64,000 nt of DNA from Oceanospirillaceae bacterium (GTDB lineage Bacteria > Pseudomonadota > Gammaproteobacteria > Pseudomonadales > Balneatricaceae), in the NCBI GenBank assembly GCA_013215505.1, contig JABSQZ010000015.1:93047-157046 (forward strand), written 5' to 3'. Under the pieces are notes generated by a model. The model made no database searches. It was not told where the DNA came from and saw nothing but the letters and a program-made list of their open reading frames with translations. Numbering within the stretch: the stretch's first letter is position 1; each line of letters opens with the position of its first letter. The position numbers and the translations under genes were made by a program. Below, one piece after another: positions 19,200 through 27,624 of this stretch.

Positions 19200-21488
19200 G
19201 TGAAGGTATTTAAAGCCATAGCTAAAGCTGCCAGCTTATTAGTAGCACTGGTATTAGCACTGCTGTTGCTGCTGGATAGTCTCTATCCTATGCCTCGACA
19301 GCAGTCTTTCAGTACCGTGGTGCTGGCCAGTAATGGCGAAGTACTGCGCGCTTTCAGTAACAATCGGCAGCAGTGGCGTTATCCCATCGACAATGAGGCG
19401 GTACCAGAGCACTTTCTGACCTTGTTACTGGGCTATGAAGATCGCTGGTTCTATCATCATTTTGGGGTGAATCCGCTATCGATGTTGCGCGCGGCCTGGC
19501 AAAACTATCGCGCCGGTCGGGTTGTTTCCGGCGGTTCTACCTTAACTATGCAAGTGGCGCGATTGCTGGACCCGCACCCGCGCAGCTACCGCGGAAAGCT
19601 GCAGCAATTACTGCGTGCCCTGCAACTGGAATGGCATTTAGACAAAGCGCAGATTCTTAATTTATATCTGAATTTGGCCCCTTACGGCGGCACCTTAATA
19701 GGTGTGCAAGCCGCCAGTAGCAGCTATTTTGCCAAACCATTGCAGCAACTGAGCGACGCTGAGGCGGCGCTGCTGGCGGTGTTACCTCAGGCGCCCAGCA
19801 GATTGCGCCCCGATCGGCATCTGGAAGAGGCGCAGCGGGCCCGGGATAAAGTGTTGAGGCGCATGTCAGCGCTTAAAATTTGGTCCGAAAATCGGGTTGA
19901 GGATGCCCTTGAAGAGCCGTTGTTTGCCTATAATCAACGGGCGCCGTTAATCGCTCCGCTGCTGGCCAGGCGCTTAAAGAAACAGTGTCAGCACTGTGAA
20001 AAAATTCATACAACTATCGACATTGAAATGCAGCAGCAGTTGGAAATGTTGGTCGCCGACTATGTCGAAACTACGCCGCAGGGGCTGTCTGTAGCTCTGT
20101 TGGTGATGGAAAATACTAGCGGCGCAGTACGCAGCTACATTGGCTCGGCGGATTTTTTGAACGCAGAGCGCTTTGGCCATGTCGATATGGTGCAGGCAGT
20201 GCGCTCACCAGGTTCCACTTTAAAACCTTTTCTCTACGGATTGGCCATAGATCGCGGTATCATTCACTCGCAGTCTTTGCTGCAAGATACTCCCAGATAT
20301 AAAAAGGCCTATCGGCCGCGCAATTTTAGCGGTGGCTTTAATGGTCCTGTGAGCGTAACTGAATCGCTACAGCGCTCGCTAAATATTCCGGCAGTACAAA
20401 TATTGGAGCAGCTCGGTGCCGAATATTTTTCCGGCAAACTGCAATACGCCGGACTAAAGCTGCAGGGGCCGGGAGCGGACAAACCCAATGTGGCGATGAT
20501 TTTAGGCGGTGTGGGTACTAAGTTAGAGCACTTAGTGGGTGCTTACTCCGCACTGGCCAGGTCCGGGCTGGCAATCAGGCCTAAGTTTCAGCTGCAGCAG
20601 CCCAGTATTGAGCGCTTTTTGTTGAGCCCGGGTGCCGCCTGGATCAGCTGGAAGATGTTGGCAATCAATCCGGTAAAGAGTGCCCGTCACAACCGTCTCA
20701 ACGGCGATTGGCAGCTGGCCTGGAAAACAGGCACTAGCTATGGGCACAGAGAGGCCTGGGCGCTGGGAGTCAGCAAAAAGTGGAGCATAGGGGTTTGGGT
20801 TGGTCGACCGGATTCCAGCGCCTCTCCGGGGATTTCAGGGCGTAAAACGGCGGCACCACTGTTGTTTAAAGCTTATCGGGCAATAGGTGCGGATAAACCG
20901 TTGGAAAGGCCTGATACAGTCACTCAACAGCAAATTTGCTGGCCCTTAGGGACGAGTGTTAGTTCTCCACTCAATACTTTGGGCAATTGCCAACAGAAAA
21001 AGCTCGCCTGGATATTAGATGACACTATTCCTCCAACCTTGTCCGACAGTGAAACTTTAGTCAGTGTATGGCGCAACCATCGAGGTGAAAGAGTGGAACC
21101 GGCCTGTGAATTTGGTCCTCTGCAACACAGCAGTATTTCTCTTTGGCCGGTGTCACTTGAGCCCTGGATTAGTCTCAATTGGCGCAGAGCCGCCAGGTTA
21201 CCTTCCAGCAGTGAGCAATGCTCACAGCTATTAGCTGAACAGCAGTCGATTAAAATTACTTCAGTGGTCAACCAGAGCTTGTATCAATATCAGGCGTCAG
21301 GTTTGCAGCTACAGCTGCTTGCCGAGGGCGGAAGTGGTCGTTTTGATTGGTATTTAAACGGTATATATCAAGGAGTTAGCCGTAAGAGACAAGCTCTAAA
21401 CTTGTCGCTGAAAGGACGTGGGAAATATCAGCTGTCAGTAGTGGATCAGCAGGGAAATACTGATTTAGTGAAATTTACGGTAGAGTAA
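19200..21488 (+). CDS. pbpC: Penicillin-binding protein 1C
   Basis: A 762-residue bifunctional wall-synthesis protein. An N-terminal membrane helix (about residues 10-27) is followed by the glycosyltransferase domain with the catalytic glutamate of GYEDRWFYHH (E80) and GGSTLTMQVARLL. The transpeptidase domain has SPGSTLKP (active serine 339, lysine 342) and KTGT at 509-512, and a PbpC-type C-terminal domain follows. The start is the GTG at 19200, preceded by AGCAGCAGG. The pairing with alpha-2-macroglobulin suggests wall repair coupled to periplasmic defence. Confidence 0.93.
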   Translation: MKVFKAIAKAASLLVALVLALLLLLDSLYPMPRQQSFSTVVLASNGEVLRAFSNNRQQWRYPIDNEAVPEHFLTLLLGYEDRWFYHHFGVNPLSMLRAAWQNYRAGRVVSGGSTLTMQVARLLDPHPRSYRGKLQQLLRALQLEWHLDKAQILNLYLNLAPYGGTLIGVQAASSSYFAKPLQQLSDAEAALLAVLPQAPSRLRPDRHLEEAQRARDKVLRRMSALKIWSENRVEDALEEPLFAYNQRAPLIAPLLARRLKKQCQHCEKIHTTIDIEMQQQLEMLVADYVETTPQGLSVALLVMENTSGAVRSYIGSADFLNAERFGHVDMVQAVRSPGSTLKPFLYGLAIDRGIIHSQSLLQDTPRYKKAYRPRNFSGGFNGPVSVTESLQRSLNIPAVQILEQLGAEYFSGKLQYAGLKLQGPGADKPNVAMILGGVGTKLEHLVGAYSALARSGLAIRPKFQLQQPSIERFLLSPGAAWISWKMLAINPVKSARHNRLNGDWQLAWKTGTSYGHREAWALGVSKKWSIGVWVGRPDSSASPGISGRKTAAPLLFKAYRAIGADKPLERPDTVTQQQICWPLGTSVSSPLNTLGNCQQKKLAWILDDTIPPTLSDSETLVSVWRNHRGERVEPACEFGPLQHSSISLWPVSLEPWISLNWRRAARLPSSSEQCSQLLAEQQSIKITSVVNQSLYQYQASGLQLQLLAEGGSGRFDWYLNGIYQGVSRKRQALNLSLKGRGKYQLSVVDQQGNTDLVKFTVE

Positions 21489-21662
21489 ACGGTTTCTATA
21501 TGAACCTAAAGTTAACAGCTGGATATTTGTGTTGGTATTTGGCATAATGTTTGTTCTTTTAAGTATTGATTCTGCTAGAAATTCCCATTTCCTCTGGCGA
21601 CTGATAGGACGGACTGAATGCTATCTTGGCATGGAGTGCTCGAAGTACTAAGGATAGAGCCA

Positions 21663-22895
21663 ATGAAAAAGCAAATACCTTTTAAGCTGTCATTTAAATT
21701 ATTTGAATGGCTGTTGGCCCTGATAATTGCGTTTAGCACCTACCTTGGTTTTCAGTTCTATCAAGTCACCCTGAAAGCGCAAACGATTGAAAATCAGCGT
21801 TTTGAAATAGTCTCATCGCTGAATGATTTTCGGGGCCGCACCGATAATTTGTCTTATCTGTCACGTCATTTTTTGTTTACCTTAGACATTGAATTTTTGG
21901 AAAAATATCAGAAAATCAATAACTCAAAAAACAGTTTAATATACGGTGACGCCCACCTAACCGAATTCTTAGCCGGTAGTGATCACCACGAAAACACTAT
22001 TCAGTCGTTCTCCCTAGAAGAAAGGGTGCTGTTTAATCGGGTGATAGCAGATGATGCCAAGCTCAGAATGATGGAAAAACGGGCGCTGGAACATGTGTTT
22101 AACGAAAAAAATAGAGTGCAAAAAAGCCCTGAGATATCTACCAGCGAGCTTCAGTCTGAAGATTATTTACGGCTGAATCTGGAAATGCTCAGCTTGCTGA
22201 ATAACTTATTGGTATCGGTCAACCATAGGTTTCAACAGCAGATAGGTGAAGTTGTGGTTGAAAGCACCGGTATGATCTACACTATTCCGGCTATATTAAT
22301 TATCAATTTGCTGTTGCTGTTAGCTTCCTTTGTCTTTATCAACACCAGGATGCGCGAATATCATACTGAATTGGAAGGTATGAGCTTTAAAGATTTTCTG
22401 ACCGGGGTACATAACCGTAAGTACCTGATGGAGGCCGGTCCGTTTTTGTTGTCGTTAAACCGCCGTGAAAAAACCCAAGTAGCAGTATTGTTACTGGATA
22501 TCGATAAGTTCAAAGCGATAAACGATCTGTATGGCCACGATGCCGGTGATGAGGTGTTGGTGGCTTTTAGTAAAACTATTAACAAAAGGATGCGCAAAGG
22601 GGATATTTTTTCGCGCTTTGGCGGCGAAGAATTTGTGCTCATGTTGAATAACGTACGCTCACTAGGGGCCGAACATTTTGCCAACGAGTTGCGAATCCAG
22701 CTGTCGCGTCTGAGTCTGCAGTGCAGCAATGGTGCTATATGTTATACCGTCAGTATTGGAGTAGTGATGAGTGATGATCACTCGGACCTAACCCAATTGA
22801 TCAGCCGTGCAGATGAGGCATTGTACCGTGCCAAAAACTCAGGTCGCAACCGCGTGGTAATGGCTGAAATGCGCCAGTTGGCGGCGACTGGGTAA
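21663..22895 (+). CDS. Membrane-bound diguanylate cyclase
   Basis: A 410-residue c-di-GMP synthase. A first membrane helix (about residues 12-35) is followed by a ~170-residue periplasmic sensor, a second helix (about 217-240) and a GGDEF domain. The active site is intact as GGEEF, and the inhibitory site RKGD lies exactly 5 residues before it. The ATG at 21663 follows AAGGAT; an ATG at 21618 adds 15 residues with no better signal. The periplasmic part matches no sensor domain I recognise. Confidence 0.88.
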   Translation: MKKQIPFKLSFKLFEWLLALIIAFSTYLGFQFYQVTLKAQTIENQRFEIVSSLNDFRGRTDNLSYLSRHFLFTLDIEFLEKYQKINNSKNSLIYGDAHLTEFLAGSDHHENTIQSFSLEERVLFNRVIADDAKLRMMEKRALEHVFNEKNRVQKSPEISTSELQSEDYLRLNLEMLSLLNNLLVSVNHRFQQQIGEVVVESTGMIYTIPAILIINLLLLLASFVFINTRMREYHTELEGMSFKDFLTGVHNRKYLMEAGPFLLSLNRREKTQVAVLLLDIDKFKAINDLYGHDAGDEVLVAFSKTINKRMRKGDIFSRFGGEEFVLMLNNVRSLGAEHFANELRIQLSRLSLQCSNGAICYTVSIGVVMSDDHSDLTQLISRADEALYRAKNSGRNRVVMAEMRQLAATG

Positions 22896-23011
22896 GTTGA
22901 AGATTAGCGCATAAAAAATATTATAGCAGTAATTGATGGTGATCATTTTTTAGCTGAGTTTCGCGCTATAATGCCCGCTAATTGCCATCTCTTTTATTGA
23001 CCAGGTCAGCT

Positions 23012-23665
23012 ATGCTAAAAAAACAACGCGCTGAGTATATAGATCAACATCTGCAAAAGCTCTATCCAAACCCTCCGATACCTTTAGATCACAGCGATTC
23101 ATATTCGCTGCTGGTGGCTGTATTACTGTCGGCTCAGTGCACTGATGCGCGGGTGAATACGGTAACTCCGGCGCTGTTTGCGTTAGCTGATAACCCTTAT
23201 GATATGGCCAAAGTAGCAGTGGAGGAAATTAAATCTATCATCAGGCCCTGTGGTCTGTCTCCGCAAAAATCTAAAGCTATCAGTGTGTTGTCGCAGATGT
23301 TGGTCGTAAACCACGGCGGGGAAGTGCCGGATAATTTTGCTGACTTAGAAAAACTCCCCGGGGTCGGGCATAAAACCGCCTCAGTGGTAATGAGCCAGGC
23401 ATTTGGCCACCCAGCCTTTGCTGTTGATACGCATATTCACCGACTGGCACAGCGCTGGGGTTTAACCAAAGGCAAAAATGTCCAGCAGACCGAAGTAGAC
23501 CTAAAGAAACTTTTCCCCCGAGACCGCTGGAATCATATCCATTTACAAATTATTTACTACGCCCGCGAGCACTGTCAGGCGCGCAACTGCTTTGGCTTAA
23601 GCTGTGAAATCTGCCGCACTTGTTACCCGAATCGTAAAAACAAAAAAGTTGCCTTTAAGCCATAG
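23012..23665 (+). CDS. nth: Endonuclease III-like DNA glycosylase
   Basis: A 217-residue base-excision repair glycosylase/AP lyase. The helix-hairpin-helix motif LPGVGHKTASVV carries the catalytic lysine 121, and AVDTHIHRL carries aspartate 139, matching E. coli K120 and D138. The C-terminal cysteines (188, 193, 198, 201, 204) are spaced X4-X4-X2-X2 rather than the usual X6-X2-X5 of the 4Fe-4S loop. The start at 23012 is the first ATG; a TTG at 22982 is in frame. It is convergent with pspF, with a heptamer repeat array between them. Confidence 0.88.
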   Translation: MLKKQRAEYIDQHLQKLYPNPPIPLDHSDSYSLLVAVLLSAQCTDARVNTVTPALFALADNPYDMAKVAVEEIKSIIRPCGLSPQKSKAISVLSQMLVVNHGGEVPDNFADLEKLPGVGHKTASVVMSQAFGHPAFAVDTHIHRLAQRWGLTKGKNVQQTEVDLKKLFPRDRWNHIHLQIIYYAREHCQARNCFGLSCEICRTCYPNRKNKKVAFKP

Positions 23666-23670
23666 GGGCA

Positions 23671-23706
23671 GTCGTAAGTAGGAAGTCGCAAGTCGTGAGT
23701 TACAAG
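23671..23706 (-). repeat. Heptamer array A, left arm (degenerate)
   Basis: Read on the minus strand this is a run of related 7-mers: ACTCACG, ACTTGCG, ACTTCCT, ACTTACG. It begins 6 bases after the nth stop and faces the perfect array at 23809 in the opposite orientation, so the two arms could pair across a ~100-base loop. Confidence 0.8.
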
Positions 23707-23808
23707 CGGGCTGCTGCTATTAGTGAGATTGCCGGGGTTCGATGATAGTGTTTTTTTAGGGTTTTAAATATACTGAAAAAATCTGCACAAGGCGTGGCAC
23801 TTGGTCAA

Positions 23809-23869
23809 ACTTACGACTTACGACTTACGACTTACGACTTACGACTTACGACTTACGACTTACGACTTA
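23809..23869 (+). repeat. Heptamer array A, right arm: ACTTACG x 8.7
   Basis: An uninterrupted tandem repeat of ACTTACG, 61 bases long. It runs into the 3' end of pspF on the opposite strand and encodes the last residues (SRKS) and stop codon of that gene. It belongs to a family of 7-bp arrays in this window that share ACT-N-V-C-N. Confidence 0.95.
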
Positions 23870-24890
23870 ATTCCGGATACTTCTTTAAATAAGCGCGCAA
23901 CTGATGGTAGGTAATTCCCAGGGCGTCGGCGGTGTTGTTCTGGTGATATCTCTGCTGCTGCAGTGCGCGCTGGATCAGTTGCACTTCAAAAGCGCTGATT
24001 TTCTGCTTTAGGTTTAGCTGTCGATCATCCGCGATGTTGTTGTCACTTGCTGGGGGTGTAAGTTCATCAGGAGCTTTGTCTGCTGCAACACTGCTGGGTT
24101 GTTCGCTGGGTATTTCTGCCCAGGGAGTGCTGAAGGGGTCGAGGATTATCTGCTCCACGGCCGCCGTCGAATCCTGTTGGCGGTAGACGCTGCGCTGCAC
24201 TACGTTTTTCAGCTCGCGAATATTGCCCGGCCACTGATGGCTTAGCAAAGTGTTAGTGGCGCTGTTGCTGAAGCCCATAAACACCTCGCGCCGCAGTTCG
24301 CGGCTCATGGCGATGGCAAAGTGTTCCGCCAGAATTAGGATGTCTTCTGGGCGGTAGCGTAACGGGGGTAAGTTGATAACATCAAAAGCTAGCCGGTCTA
24401 ACAGATCCGCTCGAAATTTCTCAGTTTTCGCCATCTGCACTAAATCGGCATTAGTAGCACCGATGATACGCACGTCGACATGAATACTCTGCTGCCCACC
24501 GAGGCGCTCAAACTCGCCATATTCTATAACCCTTAGCAGCTTTTCTTGCACTCGGGTGGAAACTGTTGCCAGCTCATCTAAAAATAATGTGCCCTCATTG
24601 GCGCGCTCAAAATACCCTTTACTGGCTTTAATGGCGCCGGTAAAGGCCCCGGCTTCGTGGCCGAATAAGGTTGAATCCAACAAGCTATCGTTCATTGCCG
24701 CGCAGTTTATCTTTAAATAGGGCTTTTGCCAGCGACTGGATAAAAAGTGTAAGCGCTCAGCCACTAGCTCTTTGCCGGTGCCTCTCTCGCCAACAATTAA
24801 CACCGGTTTATTTAACGGCGCAATGACACTGAGCTGCTCTAAGGCCTGAGTGAGTAGAGTGGATTCGCCGAGTATTATTTGTTTTTCCAT
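23853..24890 (-). CDS. pspF: Phage-shock operon activator PspF (sigma54 enhancer-binding protein)
   Basis: A 345-residue AAA+ activator without a receiver domain, as expected for PspF. It has Walker A GERGTGKE, the sigma54-contact loop GAFTGA, sensor region GATNAD and a C-terminal Fis-type helix-turn-helix (TADALGITYHQLRAYLKK). It is divergent from pspA, whose sigma54 promoter it should activate; PspA normally holds it inactive. The last residues SRKS and the stop come from heptamer array A, so the native C-terminus may have been altered or extended by the repeat. Confidence 0.93.
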   Translation of the reverse strand: MEKQIILGESTLLTQALEQLSVIAPLNKPVLIVGERGTGKELVAERLHFLSSRWQKPYLKINCAAMNDSLLDSTLFGHEAGAFTGAIKASKGYFERANEGTLFLDELATVSTRVQEKLLRVIEYGEFERLGGQQSIHVDVRIIGATNADLVQMAKTEKFRADLLDRLAFDVINLPPLRYRPEDILILAEHFAIAMSRELRREVFMGFSNSATNTLLSHQWPGNIRELKNVVQRSVYRQQDSTAAVEQIILDPFSTPWAEIPSEQPSSVAADKAPDELTPPASDNNIADDRQLNLKQKISAFEVQLIQRALQQQRYHQNNTADALGITYHQLRAYLKKYPELSRKS

Positions 24891-25006
24891 TGGTTAAATA
24901 AACCACAAAAATGACAATTTGACCAGTTAATGGCTTAGATATTTTTCAGTAAAGATTCGTCTATTATATATTTGTTTTAAATCAATGATTTAAAACTTAA
25001 ATAAAG

Positions 25007-25022
25007 TTGGCACAGCTTTCGC
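25007..25022 (+). promoter_or_regulatory. Sigma54 promoter of pspABC
   Basis: TTGGCACAGCTTTCGC has GG at 25009-25010 and GC at 25021-25022, exactly 10 bases apart, the -24/-12 arrangement of sigma54 promoters. It lies 65 bases before the pspA start and downstream of the divergent pspF, which encodes the matching activator. Confidence 0.88.
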
Positions 25023-25087
25023 TATATACCTGGCACGAATCAACAAAGATTTACTTAATCTCAATAGTAATAAGCAAAGGTGAAATC

Positions 25088-25753
25088 ATGGGTATATTTT
25101 CTCGTTTTCAAGACATAGTAAATGCCAACTTAACTTCTCTGTTAGACCGCGCCGAAGATCCAAAAAAGATGATCCGTCTGATGATTCAGGAAATGGAAGA
25201 TACATTGGTCGAAGTAAGAACCAGCTCAGCGAAAATAATCGCCGATAAAAAAGAGCTGCAGCGCCGGGTCAAAGCACTGCAATCTGAAGCGAGTAACTGG
25301 TTGGAAAAGACCGAGCTGGCGATCAGTAAAGGTCGTGAAGATCTGGCAAAAGGTGCGTTGATCGAAAAACGCCGCGCTGAAGAAGCTGTTCAAGCGGGCA
25401 GTGCAGAGTTATCCTTTATCGAAGAGCAGATCAATTTATTAAGCGATGAAATTTCTCAGCTGCAGTCTAAATTAGATGCTGCCCGCGCCAAGCAAAAAGA
25501 GTTACTGGTGCGAGAGCAAACAGGTCGTTCACGTCTGGAAGTGCGCAAGCGTACCAACCGCGAAACGTTGAACAAAGCCTTCGATAAGTTTGAGCAGTAC
25601 GAGCAGCGCCTGGAAGAATTGGAAGCAGAAGTCGAGTCTTATGACATGGGCCGTGGCAATCACTCACTCTCCGATGAAATTGCAGATCTGGCGATCAATG
25701 ACGAAATCGAAAAAGAGCTGGCCGAGCTAAAGTCTAAATTTAAAGCTAAATAA
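25088..25753 (+). CDS. pspA: Phage-shock protein A
   Basis: A 221-residue PspA/IM30 protein, almost wholly helical and coiled-coil, with the family opening MGIFSRFQDIVNANLTSLL and DPKKMIRLMIQEMED. It binds stressed inner membrane and restrains PspF. The start at 25088 follows AAAGG. Its last ~55 bases are partly repeated downstream at 25877-25928 as part of a tandem duplication. Confidence 0.95.
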   Translation: MGIFSRFQDIVNANLTSLLDRAEDPKKMIRLMIQEMEDTLVEVRTSSAKIIADKKELQRRVKALQSEASNWLEKTELAISKGREDLAKGALIEKRRAEEAVQAGSAELSFIEEQINLLSDEISQLQSKLDAARAKQKELLVREQTGRSRLEVRKRTNRETLNKAFDKFEQYEQRLEELEAEVESYDMGRGNHSLSDEIADLAINDEIEKELAELKSKFKAK

Positions 25754-25767
25754 AGTCAGGAGATTAT

Positions 25768-25914
25768 ATGCCGGCAACAGAAATTATGTTTGTTCCTATC
25801 GTCATTTTTTTAGTCGCAGTGGCACCCCTGTGGCTAATGCTGCACTACTGGAGTAAAAGCAAACAGAAAAAAGGAATATCGATGAGCAAATCGAAACAGA
25901 GTTGGCCGAGCTGA
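25768..25914 (+). pseudogene. Truncated duplicate of pspB fused to a copy of the pspA 3' end
   Basis: An ATG at 25768 with AGGAG upstream opens a 48-codon frame. The first ~37 codons copy the PspB membrane helix (FVPIVIFLVAVAPLWLMLHYW against FVPIVVFLVIVAPLWLILHYW in the intact gene). The sequence then switches to a second copy of the pspA 3' end, read out of frame, and stops at 25914. This is the scar of a tandem duplication of [pspA 3' end + pspB 5' half]. The peptide could still be made and inserted in the membrane, but it lacks the PspB coiled-coil. Confidence 0.85.
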
Positions 25915-25951
25915 AGTCCAAAGTCTAAGCTAATTTAAGGTAGGAGGTTGT

Positions 25952-26188
25952 ATGTCGGGGATGGTAGTTATATTTGTTCCTATAGTAGTGTTTTTAGTCA
26001 TAGTGGCACCCCTGTGGCTAATACTGCATTACTGGAGCAGGAACAAAGAGAAAAAAGGGTTATCTGAGGAAGACCAGGACGTCATTGAAGAAGTCGCTCA
26101 AACTATCGAGAAGCTGTCTGGGCGTATCAATAACTTAGAGGCAATTTTGGATGACCAACACAAAGGGTGGCGCAATCATAATCATTGA
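25952..26188 (+). CDS. pspB: Phage-shock protein B
   Basis: A 78-residue PspB with an N-terminal membrane helix (residues 4-26) and a cytoplasmic charged helix (LSEEDQDVIEEVAQTIEKL). It works with PspC as the membrane sensor that draws PspA away from PspF. A good site (TAGGAGG) precedes the ATG at 25952. It is the intact copy after the duplicated fragment. Confidence 0.93.
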   Translation: MSGMVVIFVPIVVFLVIVAPLWLILHYWSRNKEKKGLSEEDQDVIEEVAQTIEKLSGRINNLEAILDDQHKGWRNHNH

Positions 26189-26205
26189 TTGCCGATGGAG
26201 GATTT

Positions 26206-26646
26206 ATGATCAGATGTAACAGAAAAAATCGCGATCCAAATGGACCTAACAAAGCCAATGGCTACCACCGCAATTTATATCGCAATACCCGCGATGGAAA
26301 AATTGCCGGCGTCTGTGCAGGCTTCGCCGATGCCTTTGATATTCCAATTTGGCTGGCACGGTTAATATTCATCAGTTTAGTGATATTTACTTTTCAGTTT
26401 GCCCTCATTGGTTATGTAGTAGCCATCTTTATGCTGGCCAAGCGGCAGCCGCGGACAGCCCAAAACTGGGATAATGACAGTGATAGTGATAGTGGCAATA
26501 GAGTATTTAACTATCACAAACCTGCCAGTAGCCGCCTGCAGGACATTCGCGATAGACTGCGCCGCCTGGATGAGCAAGTGGGGTCGATGGAAGGATACGT
26601 GACGTCTAAAAAGTATCACACCAACAACCAAATTAACGACCTATAG
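26206..26646 (+). CDS. pspC: Phage-shock protein C
   Basis: A 146-residue PspC. The PspC domain (LYRNTRDGKIAGVCAGFAD, then a membrane helix around 52-77) is followed by a cytoplasmic tail with a Ser/Asp-rich stretch (NDSDSDSGN) and a C-terminal coiled coil (LQDIRDRLRRLDEQ). The start at 26206 follows TGGAGG; an upstream TTG at 26185 overlaps pspB and is less likely. No pspD follows. Confidence 0.92.
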   Translation: MIRCNRKNRDPNGPNKANGYHRNLYRNTRDGKIAGVCAGFADAFDIPIWLARLIFISLVIFTFQFALIGYVVAIFMLAKRQPRTAQNWDNDSDSDSGNRVFNYHKPASSRLQDIRDRLRRLDEQVGSMEGYVTSKKYHTNNQINDL

Positions 26647-26663
26647 TTAAGGCTGAATAAGCT

Positions 26664-27194
26664 GTGCTGTTAGCAACAACATTTAGAGAATTAACACAAG
26701 TGTGTACAGATATACAAACCAAGCAACAAGATTACCAATTATTAGTAAAACAAGCTGAAGCGCTGCTCAGCGGCGAGAGCGATCATATCGCTAACGCCGC
26801 CAACCTGAGTGCGCTGATATTCAACAACCTGCCAGATTTGAATTGGGCCGGGTTTTATTTTCTCAGAGAGCAGCAGTTAGTACTGGGGCCATTTCAGGGT
26901 CAAGTCGCCTGTGTGCGCATCCCCTTAGGGAGGGGTGTCTGCGGGACCGCAGCGGCAACCGGTGAAGTGCAACGCATTGCTGACGTACATCAGTTTGAAG
27001 GCCATATTGCCTGTGATGCAGCGTCTAACTCTGAAATTGTACTGCCGATTAAACACCTGGGAAAAGTGATTGCAGTATTCGATATAGACAGCCCTGAACT
27101 GCAGCGCTTCGATCTGATCGACCAGCAGTACTTGAGCCAGATAGTCGACTTGTTTGTGCAGTATTCTGAACTGGGAAGTTTTGATGGAGTATAG
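26664..27194 (+). CDS. msrC: Free methionine-(R)-sulfoxide reductase
   Basis: A 176-residue GAF-domain enzyme that reduces free methionine-R-sulfoxide with thioredoxin. The catalytic cysteines are at 83 (VACVRIPLGRG), 93 (GVCGTA) and 117 (HIACDAAS), one residue off E. coli YebR/MsrC (84, 94, 118). The start is the GTG at 26664, 17 bases after pspC, so it may be read with the psp operon. Its 3' end overlaps the next gene by 11 bases. Confidence 0.92.
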   Translation: MLLATTFRELTQVCTDIQTKQQDYQLLVKQAEALLSGESDHIANAANLSALIFNNLPDLNWAGFYFLREQQLVLGPFQGQVACVRIPLGRGVCGTAAATGEVQRIADVHQFEGHIACDAASNSEIVLPIKHLGKVIAVFDIDSPELQRFDLIDQQYLSQIVDLFVQYSELGSFDGV

Positions 27195-27624
27195 CTTTAG
27201 CCGCAACGATATCGATCAGCCAGTGGCACGACTGAACATGGAAGCGGAAGCTTTCAGCCATTGGCTGAACATTGAAATGTGCAGCGACAACACTGCAGAT
27301 TTACAAAAAATTGCCCTGGCAGTAGCGCAATTGCTAGCCGGGCAGTTGTGGCAGTTTGAATTCGAGGGACGCGAGTTTCATCTGCAGTTAAGCCGGCAGC
27401 AGGCCAGTATCAGTGCCAACACAGTACTGCAACAGCGGCTGGAGGCAGAGCAGCAAGATGATTTTGGCTGCCAGTCCCAAGATGATGACCTGGATGACGA
27501 GTACAGCGACGAGTACCAGGAGTTGAGCGAAACTGAGTCGGGGTTAGTGTCCAGCTGTGGACTGGAAGATTTCCAGTTGCTGTTAATGGCCTGGATCAGC
27601 TATGTAGAAGTTAAGCAGCAATGA
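27184..27624 (+). CDS. Unknown acidic protein downstream of msrC
   Basis: A 146-residue soluble protein starting at the ATG at 27184, inside the 3' end of msrC. I do not recognise the family. A conserved-looking N-terminal half (LNMEAEAFSHWLNIEM; WQFEFEGREFHLQLSR) is followed by a strongly acidic linker (residues ~95-115, DDFGCQSQDDDLDDEYSDE) and a short hydrophobic C-terminus. Overlaps on both sides (11 and 4 bases) imply co-translation with msrC and the next membrane peptide. Confidence 0.7.
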   Translation: MEYSFSRNDIDQPVARLNMEAEAFSHWLNIEMCSDNTADLQKIALAVAQLLAGQLWQFEFEGREFHLQLSRQQASISANTVLQQRLEAEQQDDFGCQSQDDDLDDEYSDEYQELSETESGLVSSCGLEDFQLLLMAWISYVEVKQQ

